A stretch of DNA of 64,000 nucleotides from Solenopsis invicta (GCF_016802725.1 NC_052669.1:644501-708500), one strand, 5' to 3'. Shown: positions 1 to 13,795, counted from the first letter of the stretch. Numbers and translations are program-made. Notes: generated by a model from the sequence alone, not told the origin.

Positions 1-1844
1 CAATTAACGTTTCATCGATGTAAGACATACGATACTCGATGATTAACAACAAGCAAGCAGATTCATATGGAAACTTTATTGTATGGATTATCGCGCGTTG
101 ACCAGCGTTTGCTTACAACAATGGTTGATGTAATAGCTAGCGTTGTACAGGTGCGTTAGATAACGATATTACTCAGATATGCAAACTACAATTCTCATTA
201 ATTCTCACCGATATTTCGCGGTAATCCGCATAACAGGAACTTGAGTTGGAGAACTATCGCGGCGTCGTACGACGAATTGTTGGATATTGCTATTAATACT
301 GCGCTAAGAATAGTCAATACTTGGGATTACAAAGGCCCAAAGACGCCGTTATGACAAATCTATAACAATTTAATAGAGAAAATTGAACTTTATAAGTTGA
401 TGTGATCAATTGCTTGTGTACAGATGACACCGTATCATAAACTTGTAAAATATATTGTACTTCCTTCTGTATTTCTGTAAATAAATTAAATAAAACAAAA
501 GAATTAAAGGAAATTTTTTCATCAAGAGCTCTTTTGCACAAAATCGTTAAGAAAAGACGACGGCGCGAAGGAAATTATGATTAAGATCAATTATGTACAA
601 AACTGATAAATTCAAGCGAGGCAACGCTAAGAAATTACAAGCGAGATCGCGAGGCAAAAGTTTCGAGCGGCAAAAATACTCGCGCGCATTGTTGGTGTTC
701 ACGTTCCGGTCTTAAATATATATTATGCCTCCGAATTATAACAAGCGTCCCGAGATTATGCAAATGTTTAATCGCGAAGGAGCCCGCTAATGGGAAGAAA
801 TTGCAGCGCTGGCGCCAGATTAAGAGTCACCCCCGCCGGTTCGAGCCCGTAGAAGCGGAGCTGTAGGAGCGCGCCGGTAGCTTCCCTAAGAACTCCTTCC
901 TCCCTTAACCGCCTGCACCCCTTTCGCGCCGTCGTCCTGCTTGTCGGCTTCGCCGAGATAAGGATTTAATTTTTGGCCACCTTTAATCCTAATTCCAAGT
1001 TACTTGGAAGGCAGGTGCGCGCTACGACGGTACTCTCGCTTTCCACCCCTGCGAAACTTTAACCGCGAAAGATGACATACTGGCCCGATGAAATAAAATG
1101 GCACGGCATTACGTAATTAAATGTCCCATTACTCATTACTTTACGCGATTATTTTATCGCCGATGAAAAATACAACGTTTTAATCATAATTATATTGCAC
1201 GAACCGCTGTTACAGAAAAATTTATATCGAGAGCAAAAAGGCTATAATAATATTAATTTTACGTATTACACACACCTTACTCCAACGCAATACAAAATGT
1301 ATGTACCTTACTATCTTGTGTTTCATACTTTTTACGATACAACCGCAATTAAATACTAATGTACGCATTATTGTTATTCACATCCATTTTCACATCACTT
1401 TTCGGATAATCACTTTCTGTGATAACGGGAACCTTCCACCGTATTTTAATACGGTGTCAAGCGACAAGAGACGAAATTCCTTCCAGGAAAGGCCCTTTAC
1501 TTTTAATCTCGTTACTTCAATTCTATCAAGGGGATAACACCTATTAATTCGTCCCCAGAATGAACTCGTTAAAGGAGCTCAACTCGCTCGCGATGTAACT
1601 TTGTTAAGGGGTATGCGTAAAAACATTCGGCCTGGCCTTTGAATACCCGCTAGGAGATAATAAGGGAATTAATTGATACGAAAAATGCAATTAAGGCGAA
1701 ATAAGATGTTCGCTTATCGCACGAACGAGAAACAATGAATATATGTGAAAATATATGAAAAATTAGTCTCTTTTCTGCTGTGTACATACCTACATCGACG
1801 AACACAGTAAAAAATATTTTGTATTTATGTTAAGATCGTTCTTG
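1..1844. other. Non-coding; CpG-rich patch at 780-1090
   Basis: No convincing exon on either strand. The patch at 780-1090 is GC-rich and unique-looking, with GGATTTAATTTTTGGCCACC and CTTTAATCCTAATTCC, and could be regulatory. The rest is AT-rich with short chance frames. Confidence 0.6.
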
Positions 1845-2150
1845 TTGACATTTTTGTGTTAAATTTTTAACCTGCTCGAATAATAATTTAATATAATATA
1901 TGTGATTGTATTATTTAAACATTTTGTGTTAAATCGGTATGTATGTAATATTTTTTAGTGTTAAAATAACACAATTTATCTTCATAAACAAGTAACGTAA
2001 AAATAATTGCATTTTTAATATACTCGAATATTAATTTAACATAGTATATTATTATTTGAATCTTTTGTGTTAAATTGATACTTAATATTTGTATTGTTAA
2101 AATAACATAATTCATCAGCAACAATGTAAATATGCGGTTTTAGAACGTAA
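1845..2150 (+). repeat. Diverged tandem duplication, unit about 150 bp
   Basis: Two successive units share CTCGAATAnTAATTTAA, then ATTTGTGTTAAAT-like words (TTTTGTGTTAAATCGGTA against TTTTGTGTTAAATTGATA) and GTTAAAATAACA followed by CATAAAC/CATCAGC. A further TATGTTAAATTAA word occurs at 2310-2390. The short - strand open frame here is low complexity and not a gene. Confidence 0.55.
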
Positions 2151-4559
2151 ATTCCAAGATAAATAACTAACATATACGTGTCAACGTATTATGAATGTTA
2201 ATTTTATCGAAGAAATATATTTCTGCAATCTGTTTCCAAATTGTGCCGAATCGTTGCATTTTTTGCGATCATTTTTTTACACAATATTTATGTTACTTTC
2301 CAAGACATTTATCTTATGTTAAATTAATAAAAAAAAAGATTTGAGTGAACTCTATTTAGGACATGCGATATATGTTAAATTAACACAAAGTTTTCAACTG
2401 TGCATCTATGTGAAATACACAAAATTCGATTGATCGGTGAATTGCATGAAAAGTGAAAAATGTTACATCAACAAAGTCAATACGTCATGAAAAAATGCTT
2501 GTTTCAATAAAAAAAAAAAAAAGGGAATATATCCTAGGTGTACAAACTATTTAGGAAATTTCGTATCCGTTTTGGCTCGTTATTTCCAGTTATCCTTGCC
2601 AGTGTGATACCGCGCCGATATGGGTGGCATACGCCGGCCGTGTAAAAAAGTTACTCTAAAATACGATTTGGTCCGGTAACGAGTGAAAATCGGTTTATTG
2701 GATTTACCACGCGTTCCAGTTCGTTTACATTACGGGTAGGTATCCGCTGGGTTCTGTGCAATATAAACACAATGTACTAGCAGGATCGGTATTGAAAAAT
2801 GGCTTACTTTCGGACCGCCTCGGTAAGGACACCTCACATGTTTTATCATGCTCATTCAAGCTTCAGAAATTTTTAAACATCGAACGAGAGATGCGACTAT
2901 TATACTTTAATAAATATTCTAATAAATATTTGAAAAATATAGTGATGTGATATTTATTGCAAATATTGATATTTGTTGCATTTTATCTCTCTCCAGCATT
3001 CACAATGTCTGTAGTCTGTAAAAATGTAAGAGCTTATATACAAAATTGCATTAAGAAATATATCGTCGAAGAAAAATAAATAATTTATTCCTGATTTGTA
3101 GATTTTATTAAATTTGTAAAAAATTCTTCTAAAAGCCCAAAACATCTGATGCCACGTTCGTTACATTCGATTCTTCTCGCGGCAACCACGTAGTGTAGTG
3201 AAATCAACATTGCGCCAGCGGCGCTGACGCGTTCTCGGTCGCATAAACAATTAAGCTAATTGTTAAAGCGACAAACGGGCTTATACGTGCTGTCATGTAT
3301 ATTCCCGGCAGACTGATATACCCAGTGTGCCGGGCACACCACGCATACTCCACTATGACAAACATAACGTTGCGGCAACTACTCCGCGAGTTGCGCTTGC
3401 GAGTTGTTCTTGCGCTCGTAAAACACGCATATGCATACACATGTAACGTGTACACATATATGGCGTCACTGCGCGCGAGTAGGTCTCTTCACCAAATATT
3501 TGTGTAGACAAGGAAAGCAGCGTACGTGCGGGCCGCCCTCGTCGCATCCGTGTATTCGTCGGTGCAAAATAAGTGTCAATTATATTCCAATTTTGGCACT
3601 TGAATGAAATCTCGCGGTGCAAATTAATGCGACCGGATTGTCGAAAACGTCCATTTGTTAATCGATTTGATATGCATCGTTACGTTAGAGTAATTGCTAA
3701 TTAAATACAACGGTAAAATTAATAAAATTTAGCGATATCAAAAAATGGACAGAAGAAAATCTACTCTCGTTAACATAACTGAGTAATGCACAAAGAGAGA
3801 ACGATCTTGTTTTGAGAATATTTTTATTTTTTAATTGTTAAATATTAAATATTAAAATAAAATTATTACTAACGTAAACACACAATTCTCTTACATGAAG
3901 AAATTTTGTATAACTTAAAAAAAAAATATATATATATATATTGTCCTCTCATTCAATAATAATTTTATGATTTCATTATTCATCATTATTATTTTGACCG
4001 TAAGATTGACAAGAGAAGAAAAACTCTCTCTTATAACTTTGAAATTTAAGAATTTTTGGATTCACCGTTTTTTACGATTTTCGTATCTTTTATTCAATTG
4101 ACGGTGCTCATAACATTATAATTGAATAATGGTGTTTGTAATTCTCTGTATATATTTATTAACTATTTCTACGATTCAATACTGCTTCTCCCCGCTTCAC
4201 ATGATCAGTAAAAAGTTTTGTAAATTGTTATATCTTCTTCGTTTAACGATTTCAGTTTTTTGTCGTCACATTTAGAGTTTTAAACGCAATCACTCGAGAG
4301 ATCACCCGATTGTGACAAAATAATATCTGCTTTGACAACGCCATATGATGCGGATGATGTTCTTATGACTACATTTATATTGCAACAATATTATCGCTAA
4401 AGATATGGCCCAAACTTGGGTTGAAACATTCAAACTACGATGTAAGATTGAAATAAACATGGTGGATTTATCGATACCCAACAACTGCATTGCGATTCTT
4501 ATCAACCCCTTTTTAATTAAGTATTTGTAATTTTATGACTTGAAAGGAAAACAAATAAC
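2151..4559. other. Non-coding; GC-richer patch at 3170-3640
   Basis: AT-rich DNA. The patch at 3170-3640 has overlapping open frames on both strands (up to 89 codons) with no recognisable motif and is not called. A short (TA)n tract lies at about 3928-3942. Confidence 0.6.
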
Positions 4560-4830
4560 CTTAAAACCAAAAATTAGAATTTTTAATACTTGTTATCAAA
4601 GCAATCATATTATGTTTTTTAAATGACTATTATAATAAGAAATATATGTTATTATCCAATAATAATAGTTTATGTGAGTTGAGAAAAAATAATATCGAAT
4701 AACAATATCTTTAAACTAAGAATTAGAATTTTATGTTATTAGTATCAAAACAATAATATATTCTTTTTAAATGACTATTATAATATTGAAATAAAAATAT
4801 ATTTTGCTGAAATTTAATAATGCTGCTAAA
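4560..4830 (-). repeat. Repeat family B (two tandem subunits), inverted copy
   Basis: Two diverged subunits about 150 bp apart share AAAAATTAGAATTTT-like starts and TTTTTAAATGACTATTATAAT cores (near 4564 and 4715). The whole block is reverse-complementary to 53885-54095, where the order AAATTTCAGCAAAAT, TTTATTTCAATATTATAATA, GTCATTTAAAGAA is found. It is therefore a dispersed transposon-derived repeat. Confidence 0.6.
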
Positions 4831-7083
4831 TTTACACTTTGAAAAGAGTGAAAATTGTCCGTTCTTTAAAGATTAAATTATATATATAAAATTATCATTG
4901 TTTCATATATCAGCAAAAATATAATTTCCTATATATATCAAACGATGGTTATTAAATAAAAATAATTATTATATATTTTAATTTGATACTAATGTTTGAC
5001 GGTTTTTCTGCGTGCTAATTAAAGATTGTACAGGTACACGGAGTTTCTTATCTATTTTTTATAAAATGCATCGTCAACTCTCCGCTTTTTCACATTTTTT
5101 CAGAATCAATAGCCACAATGAGAGAAAGAAAAATAGATAGGACCCAACTGCAATATACGTATATATTATGCATCAGTAGAGTGCATCGAATTGATCGATG
5201 AATCCGCTAAGGTGCAGCATCGTTTCCCCAGGAAATGTATACGTCATTGTTCTCGTGCATCTCGCTCATATTCTCAGCAGTGCATTACGTTCAGTTCGAA
5301 ACGGAAACCGTTATCGAACGCGGATGTTTACCGTACGCGATTTTCTTTGTCAAAGATTTAAAAAAAAAAAAAAAAAAAAACGGAAGACACTCGAAGTGCT
5401 TGTATAATAAATTTTCCTTAAACGAATGCATGCGGCCACGTCTCTTTTTTTCCCCTATATTAGTTCTCTGCGAATCTCACGGTGCATAATATATCTATAT
5501 TTCTATTCTCAAACAAACGCCTCTACCTTTTCGCAATTTATATTTTCTTTTTTCTTTTTTTTCATCAAATTAAGTTGCCTAGATTACACGGGTGCAATAA
5601 ATTTTCAATGTTTTCGAAATATGCCACGAAATGACACAAGTGTTTGCACAAAGTGTTTACATTACGACACAACAACGGTGAATAATAGTATCTTCAGCCG
5701 GCGCTAAACGAAGGCTTACTGCTAATAAAGCTACAATATTGAATATAGCGTCGGCGACACGCGGCTACAGTTTGTTATGACAAAAATCATGGCGTGTTTC
5801 AAAGAAGCCAATTAAACGGGATCTAATTATCTTTAATTATACCTCTCCCTTTTATAGCTTTGAGATTCGCAGTGTTCGCGTCAAACGCGTTACTCCGGCA
5901 ATCATGGCAACAGGATTCACCTTTTTCATGAATTTCACATCATCGGCGTATCGAGAAGTAATCACGATAACGATGTGATTGCGTAACAAGCAGTGACTGT
6001 ATTATTACGCGTACAGCTGGAGAAACTCGACACCGAGCCATGTTGAACCGTGCTTAGAGTAAGTAGCGCGCGCGAAAATGACATTCTTTTCAAACGATAA
6101 AGCTGTGTGATGAAACATCTGCTTCAGTTAAATATCAGTTAACATTCGGAAAATGATTTATCTGCGCGTTGCAAGGTGACGAGGAACGTCACGAGAGATT
6201 ACGTGGCGGAACATAAAGCAACAAAAATCTCTAAAGCCATCGAGCCCATTGGAGTAGACGTAAAGCAATTTCACAGCGGGGATCAGGAAGCAGCTTGAGC
6301 AATAAAGCTTTGCGCTCCTGGAAAAGCGCGATATTATTTAATGCTCGGTCAATCGAACGGCCCGGGCGGCGCGGCGCGGCGCGGCGCGGCCTGGCGAGGC
6401 GCGGCGAGGCGAGGCGCGGAAAGTTCTTTCGATTCGACACGCCGATATGCCATTTATTGAAAAATTCAAATCGGCTGCCGCGTAATTTTTTTGCGAATCG
6501 CTTTCCAGCCGGCGATGTTTGCGATCGCTAATGAAAGCTCGACATATAATTGAGTGTATCGCGTACGAGCGATATATTTACGCGAATCGTCCATTGATGC
6601 ACTTCAATCGGTCGCGCTCCAAGTACCGATAAATAAATTGCAAATTTCGTTATTTAGTTTACGCGAGATACCAGTGCGCTGTATATTATGAAAACATTCT
6701 CGCAGATTACACAGTGAATCAGGTAGGATATCTCGTATCGGAAAAAACTTTATCCCCCCGTAACCGTCGCGAGCGGATTATGTGTTTATTAATAATAATT
6801 TATATACGTATCTATATGCATAACCGAACACAGTGATGAAATAAACGAGTGATTGAGTAACATTCCTTCGTGTTTAATAAAAATCCGCGTGTTGAAAATT
6901 AAAAGTATAGAAATTAAAATTTCCGACAGCAACTGTTCTGATGTAATATCATGAAAATCCATGAAGCATCAAAGACCGGAGATCAGGGAATATCATAATT
7001 TATATTTTCTCGCATATTTATTGTAATATAGTAAATAAAGGAAAAGTTAACAAATTGCAAATTCTCTTCAATATTCAACGTGT
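4831..7083. other. Non-coding; mixed AT-rich DNA and CpG-rich patches
   Basis: Patches near 5160-5340 and 5750-6660 are GC-richer and unique-looking; the GGCGC minisatellite sits in the second. Open frames of 69-93 codons at 5198-5707 run through a poly(A) tract and low-complexity DNA and are not called. Confidence 0.6.
6361..6420. repeat. GGCGC/GGCGA pentamer minisatellite
   Basis: About eleven five-base units alternating GGCGC, GGCCT and GGCGA types, the most GC-rich stretch in the window. Open frames on both strands through it (6231-6531) are artefacts of this repeat. Confidence 0.9.
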
Positions 7084-7600
7084 ACACTCAGAGAAAAATT
7101 CATACTGCCAGCAAACTATAAAAATGACAACTATACAAATTTTATGTCTAAACTTGATGCACATACTTCGATAAACTATTTTACAGTAGTTATCGCAGTA
7201 AAGTTTTAGTTACGATAACTATAGAACAGTTTGTATCGCTACAGCAACAACATTTATTACTATTCATTTATAGTTAAATATCTTCATCTCAACTATAATT
7301 ACAGTTATATAAACTTTTCTATAAATAAGTTAATATAATGACAATTACATAGTTTTAGTTTACGTACAATCAATTAATCATACAATCGAAATAACAAGTA
7401 AAACACCTAGGTTTACGCATTACTATTTTTCTATTCTAGTTTAGCCAACAATTTTGCACAAATAGTTAATATTATTGCATTGTTTTAATTTGTATAACAT
7501 ATATTATTGTTTTTATTACATGTAATTTTGTAACACGTAGTCGAGGTGCTTGTTCTTGCAAAATTTGTAGTTGCTGATTACAATTTTTTTCTCTAAATGT
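7084..7600. mobile_element. MITE with CAGAGAAAAA-type inverted ends
   Basis: The left end ACACTCAGAGAAAAATT at 7084 is mirrored by the right end, which read inward from 7600 is ACATTTAGAGAAAAAAATT. The interior of about 510 bp is AT-rich, full of ATAACTAT/ATAGTTA-type short inverted words, and has no open frame of note. The terminus resembles that of the 50.6 kb element. Confidence 0.6.
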
Positions 7601-7732
7601 ATTTTTTACGGAATATTCTGCTAAACGCAGCCGTAGTTGTTTATTCTAGTCTTCGATCTCTAAATCGAACTGTCTTTGATTTTATCGTGGCTCTCAATCC
7701 GATAAACATTGCGCTATCTGCTCCTCCTACTT

Positions 7733-7762
7733 CTCTCCCTTCTCTCTCTCTCTCTCTCTCTG
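7733..7762. repeat. (TC)n microsatellite
   Basis: Short uninterrupted TC run inside a pyrimidine-rich stretch (7720-7780). On the - strand this lies just inside the proposed intron after the donor at 7808. Confidence 0.85.
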
Positions 7763-7808
7763 TTTCTCTATCCTTTTCCTCACTGCCAGAAATTACGTAC
7801 AGGCTTAC

Positions 7809-8007
7809 CTGGCTCACCGCAACACCTGCGACTTTCCCATCCCTCCGTACCCGGGATATCGATTTTCTTTAATCTCCACCGCCAAAAAGATCCTCATCGC
7901 AGATATTCCTACGTGAGAAACAGCAACTGACGACAATCGACGCTTCTATTATTGTTTTTAACTTACGGATCTCTGTGACGTTCGCGAAGAAATTGATCTT
8001 CCACCAT
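7809..8007 (-). other. Candidate - strand splice-site cluster with short ATG exon
   Basis: On the - strand an ATG at 8007 opens 13 codons (MVEDQFLRERHRD plus two bases) ending at a consensus donor GTAAGT (7966). About 55 bases further on comes a good acceptor (TTTCTCACGTAG, exon from 7908), then a consensus donor CCAG/GTAAGC at 7809. Depending on the acceptor used, the frame either stops after about 26 codons or stays open through the second exon. This could be the 5' end of a - strand gene or a short spliced peptide; it may also be chance. Confidence 0.2.
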
Positions 8008-8310
8008 TCTTTTTTTTTTTAGAAACGCAATTTACGAGAATTTCCCAATTGTCATACATATATAGACACACATGCACATACTACAAATTATATGTGCAAT
8101 TGCATCATTTAAATCTAAATATTTTCTATATGCGAGCTTAATTCAAGTATTTTTGTCAAATTAATATACGCTCTTTCATAAATTTGGATGTTACGCGGAT
8201 GCATAACACCCTTTGAAAACGTTGTAATTTGAATTTCCGTACACTTTGTGTATTTCTATCTTTTTGAATTTACGTGATTTATTATATCCATTGACACGCG
8301 ATATTTCTCT

Positions 8311-8311
<1 letters not shown>

Positions 8312-8393
<82 letters not shown>
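8312..8393. repeat. Compound microsatellite (TG)n(AG)n
   Basis: About 29 TG units followed directly by about 11 AG units, uninterrupted. A 69-codon open frame through it is an artefact of the repeat. Confidence 0.95.
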
Positions 8394-11300
8394 TATTTCA
8401 TCGCATTCTACAATTAATATTATTTATTATTATATATTATATTGCTATAATGTTTCAAGGATAGAATGGCGGAGGACACCGTATACGTCGCAGCCGGTTT
8501 CAGCTGAAACACTAAACCCGTGATATATAAGATGGATTTATTAATGAAGAAGCAAAAAAGAAGGAGGGTGTCCACAGCTATTCAGGAAGCACTCAAGAAA
8601 GTTGGGTTTACAATCAGGTACGTCGAGAGGAAAGGTAAACCTGCCTTCGTTCCGCGAGTTAAAACTACCCGGCGCGGCTAATGGCTCAGAGTGGTCGAAT
8701 GACACGCGACAAAATAAAATACAGCTTCTACGGGAAGTTCTCAAGCTCGGAAAGACAAACGCGTAGCAAACCTTATCTTTAGAGCCATAGCATTTAAATG
8801 ATAATATTCTCTCCAATTCGGGTATTGATTGCGATTACAAATTTTCTCTTCGAATAAACTAAAGGGAAAATCAAATTTATTAAATTTATTTCTGATACAT
8901 ATGCTGACAAACTTTTTCTAAATATTCGTTTATCAGAAAAGTGACATATTGATACAATTTTTCTATTTTATATTTTTTGTGAATTCATACGGATGAAAAA
9001 TTGTTATTATGTATGTTAATATCAATGTATATAAAATTGTCAACCTGCAAAGAAGAAAATCAAACAGAAGCAACACACGCACACGCACACACAATAGCTA
9101 ACAACAATTCTATTTCATTGCAGGGCAACTAAAATGGATAATCGCCATTCTTGCGCGATCACGTCGCGTGTAATATAAATACCATTTAATACAGAACGCT
9201 GCCACCATTTTTTATTCAAAATCACTCATTGTCAGTCATTAAAGGGATATTTTAGTCTAGAGCGCGATAAAGCGATCTATTTTTGGGAAATCTTTTTAAA
9301 GAATACTGCTGCACGTAATATTCTATGCTTTTACATCTATTGATAGTGGAAAAGATGGTATTACGTGACATGTAGGAATTATAACCATTCATATTTTTTA
9401 CATTAATAAATGACGGTTTCTAGTAATTACTTACATAATCATTTGTTCAGTAACGTTATATATTGGTTCTAATACTCAATATATAATAGCCGACACTTGT
9501 TGTAAGGCATTTTTACTTTTGAGCTTTTCAAAATTATGATACATATATTTTAAGTACAAATACTTCCTCATGCTTTTTAAACTTGAGCATATTATTATAC
9601 AAATGTATGTACACAAAAATGCTTTTTTTATTTATTTTAACTTTCTATTCGACTTTACACATCTTGAGTTATGCAAAGTTAAATAATAACATGGGATTTG
9701 CTAATATGAGCACTTATACGTACTGACGTCTCAACAGGCCTAATAACCGACTTTTTTCTGAAGTTTTTGTGACAAGCCGTTATTCGATAAGTTTTACTAG
9801 TACCAAAAATCTATAGTTTACATTACATGTATTATAGATTTTCAGCATTGCAGTATAAATATATGCGAAAGACTTGTGTACGTACATACATTTGCACATG
9901 TTCTCCAATATTTTCACTTTGTATATACATATATATATATATATATATAGTTTTTTTTTATAAACATATAAATATAGAATTTTATAACAAAACACTTTTT
10001 TTAATTAAAACCAATTTTTAAAATTTATTCTTGTGGTAAACCATATTATTACCGTTGTTCCGTTTTAATTCATGCAGTGTTACTACATTTTTATAAATAA
10101 TGTTCAATATAACAAATATGTCAACTTTGAATCTAGAATCTATTGAAGAACAATTTGATTGATCGTTAAGTTTTCAATTTACAATACCAATTTTTAACAA
10201 AATTATTGTATATATAAGGTAAATTAACAAAGTTATTATATATTATATACATTGTAAATAAATGTCACAATATCATTTGATGTAATAACATCATCTTCTC
10301 AACATGTTTAATAAATATCCACAAATTTTCAAAAAAATCGCAAAATTTTGATTACATACATAAAAAAAAAAATACATTTTTAAAATTGTCTGACACCATT
10401 TTTTAGAAATTGTAGAACTTACTAAAGCTATCAACTTCAACTTTTGTGTATTTCAAATAAATACATGTCTATTTATCTATATAAACTAGAATAAATAAAA
10501 AATATTGCAAATTAATTTCGCAAAATGGTGTGATTATAAAGGAAAAGTATTGATTTTTTAACAAAGTCCATTAAATTGAAAAAAATAGTTAATTAATAAA
10601 TATCGCAATCTTAGTTTATATCATAAACAAATATGTACTTTATATACATATATGCAACTGTTGACAGCTTCAGTAGTTTCTGAGAAATCGCGTCAGTCGA
10701 CTTGAAAAATATATTTGACTTTAAATTTACGTAGAAATAAACTAATAAACATCTAGCTTAAAACTAAAATTTGTAAATGTTTATTAAATATGAACAAGTA
10801 AATATATAAAAGTGTAGAAAAATTTTCGTAGTAATTTTCTTTTAAAAAAATTGCCAAAAACAAAAAAACTTTTTGCGCTCTAGAATATCATTTTAAACAT
10901 ATATATAACAATCAAATTTTTATCGACCCTTGAACGTGTCAAAGGAAGATTGAAAGTCACAAAAAATAAAAAAACGTCAAGTCGAAAGTTGACTGGCCTC
11001 CGTCGACGACAGTATCGTCGTCTTGGTCATCTCGGCTGTCTCTCCGCCGATGTGAAAATTACTGTGCAAATGCAATTGTAAAAGCAAATTGTAAACGCGT
11101 AAATATAATTTAAAGAGGGACGGTAGAAAAAGGATGACGGGATATCGACAGGATATCGATCTTGAAGAACAAAAATGTGAATCGCTAAACTATCACAGCA
11201 AAGTAAATTTTAAAAGTGTATTTTAAATTTCGATATTTCCGTCTTTCTGACGATGTTTTTTAATAACAGATTTTACGAGTTTACACGATGATACAGATGA

Positions 11301-12136
11301 TATGTAACAAATTATCATGAAATAAGTTTTATAAAATAACAATGAGAATAAAAGAATAATTACAAAGTGATTTGTACAACATAATTTAAATTAAATTAAA
11401 TGAATTAAATAAATTTTCCAAGTTTTTCTCGTGTCCATTCAAGACACACTTAATAAAACAATAAGTACATACGTTACTGATACTTTTTTTTATGTTTACT
11501 CGAGAATGAAAGTAAATACTTGGGTTAAAAGCTGAAATCTTAGTAGGATCGATAACACAATAGTATCTTTTTTTCAGTCGCGGCGGCGACGATTATTGAA
11601 GAGTCTAGACACGCACCTAATCCTACGAGGGGACTCAATTTTCAGAAACTTTTAAAAGTGTTCCCAAGTTCTAATTGAAACTTTCGATCACAAACATTGC
11701 TCTATCTTCAGGGTGATCATAAAGTTGCTTAAGCCGCGGGCTTTCTAATTCCGAAAAGAGATTCAAGTTTAATCATCAGACCGATTTATGAGTACGCTAC
11801 GCTTCGCGATTAAAAAAGTTACGCGCAATGCTAATAAATGCTGTTAAGGGCACCTGTCGAAGATACATTAAATAATACCGATATCATATTGATTGGTATG
11901 CATGTCGAATGAACGCGTTGGGCTTGACAGACGACGACGCTCGTGACGATATTAAATCGCCCGTTATGGAAAACATTTTCATTTTGTAATCTCGATGTTA
12001 CGTCAGTTTGCCAGTTGCTTGACCATGTGTGCAAATCGATAAAAAAATAATGAAATAAACATAGCCTAATTTCAATTTCAGCCAGTTTTCAGCAGTTTTC
12101 ATTTAATTCAACAGCTCTTATTTTAATACCGTATTA
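8394..12136. other. Non-coding AT-rich DNA
   Basis: Only chance frames. A (TA)n run lies at 9921-9949. A slightly GC-richer stretch at 10975-11170 contains a local GTCGACGAC/GTCGTC inverted word. Nothing else recognisable apart from the small palindrome listed separately. Confidence 0.6.
9793..9850. repeat. Short palindromic element, second copy
   Basis: ACTAGTACCAAAAATCTATA is mirrored by TATTATAGATTTTCAGCATT across TTTACATTACATG. Related in sequence and layout to 34138-34197, with more mismatches. Confidence 0.45.
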
Positions 12137-12580
12137 TTCACGGGGAAGAATAGAATGGATGATTCAGCAAAGCTGTAGCTCGCTGCGCAAGTTCGACATC
12201 TATAACTAAGGAGTTTTGATATTTCAACAAAGAATACGTCTGAAAGCAATTATCAGTATGCACATTGACCAAGTTCTTTGCTACAATAAAATTTATTAAT
12301 ATAAAAAGGTTTCTTCATTACAGCGGCAAAAGTATGTTTTGTTAAAAATTTTAATCTACACACATTCGATTAATTTTCGAAGAAAATTGTCTTGCCGCAT
12401 TAATAAATTTGCTACGATATTATGACAAACATATTTATTATTGATCATTAATTTTGTTCAGCTGTAAAATTTTGTTACTTAAACATTGGGCTGATATTAT
12501 AGTAAAAGCATATTATGGTAAAAGATCTGATGAATCAACCAAGTTCTCAATTGCTTTAACAAATCTTTTTTCGCGTATGT
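12137..12580 (+). mobile_element. Dispersed repeat family A, copy 1
   Basis: Roughly 440 bp related to the copies at 49.8, 54.1 and 60.7 kb. Shared landmarks in order: GATGATTCAGCAAAGCTGTA near the left end, TTGCTACAATAAAATT, a run equivalent to TTTGTTAAAAATTTTAAT, TTGCCGCATTAATAAATTTG and AACAAATCTTTTTTCGCGTATG at the right end. The short open frame at 12454-12663 lies mostly within it and is not treated as a gene. Confidence 0.65.
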
Positions 12581-12908
12581 ATCCACTGCAGAATATTTCT
12601 GTTGCTTTTCATATAGTAAATCAAAAGCTTTTAAATTTGTACAAAGAAAATTCCTTTCCTTAATACAATTTGCTTTTAATCCAATATGTACGATTCAGCA
12701 TCAACGTTTCTCATTTGAATCTTCGAGCTTGTGTAATTCATTTAACAAACTTGCTACTTCAACGCAAAGCTTTTATAATAAGTATAAATAGAACCGACGG
12801 AGACATCATTAACTATTCGAGTTCGTAAAACGAATAAAGCGGGCGTTACTTCTTCGCTCGCTCGTCGAGCCGCAATCAGGCGCGAAAGATACTTAAGTAG
12901 TGACTTAC

Positions 12909-13240
12909 CGCGATGGTCAGACTGCGGCGTGGCGGGTTGGTTGATACGGCGAGAGCAGATAGATTTCGATCGCAATGGTGACCGGCCGAGGACAAAACGA
13001 GTCACGACGTTTCCACCGGCGCACGGTTTAAAGCACGATGACCCCACTTTTCGCTCGACGCCGATCGTCAGGAAGCCGAGCTGTCACGTGCAATCTATCT
13101 ACGCACCGACAACTAGCGTGTGCCCACGTGACGTGTTATGCACCCGCATGACACACGGACAGGTGCCATCGTCAACGCCGGCGACCCGGATCATTCGAAG
13201 ACAAACGAGACGACGATATATCGTTTGTGGGAATGAATAA
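12909..13240 (-). promoter_or_regulatory. CpG-rich block with - strand donor: candidate promoter and 5' exon
   Basis: GC-rich, CpG-rich stretch in AT-rich DNA with two CACGTG E-boxes (13085 and 13125). On the - strand it ends in a consensus donor (ACCATCGCG/GTAAGTCA, GT at 12908-12907). Open frames on both strands reflect composition, not clear coding. A 5' untranslated exon for a - strand gene to the left is the simplest reading. Confidence 0.35.
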
Positions 13241-13795
13241 TAAATGTGTTGCAACGATGTAGAAACTCGGTCAAGAAGAATTTAATTAATGCTCGCGATG
13301 TATTTTACGTGCTTTACCGTGATACACGGGAATTACGTGAGAAATATGTTGGAAAATGTTAAATAAGGGATTTCACAGCAAAGATCAAAATTATAAACTT
13401 ACAAAATCATCCAAAATAATTTATAATCACGTATAAAAGTTCTTTATTAACTTATATTTTAAATTTCTAATTTAATTAACGTAATGGTGTAATGAAAAGT
13501 AAGATAAATAATTTCGTACGTTAAATTCTGCACATTAAAATTGATTTTTGACGATTTCCATTATTACTGCCAAACAGTGATATAAATTTTCAAAACGTTT
13601 TATAAAACATCAGTCAACTGATTTTCAACTGAGAATGACAATTTCTATCTTTGCTCTTAGATCCCACATATGTGTTTAGCAATGGAGAAAGCCTTCTCGA
13701 ATCAAACGTGACGTTACAAGAAAATATTTATTAAAAATGATAAAACAAACTGAGAACAATTTGCAAAATTTTTTAAAACGCTACTACTTGTTTAC

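Noticed and set aside
820..860. B-box-like GGTTCGAGCCC suggesting a tRNA gene
   Set aside because: The flanking bases do not form a proper T-arm, and no A-box, anticodon arm or acceptor stem can be built around it.
6231..6531. Open frames on both strands, Arg/Ala-rich
   Set aside because: Generated by the GGCGC/GGCGA minisatellite.
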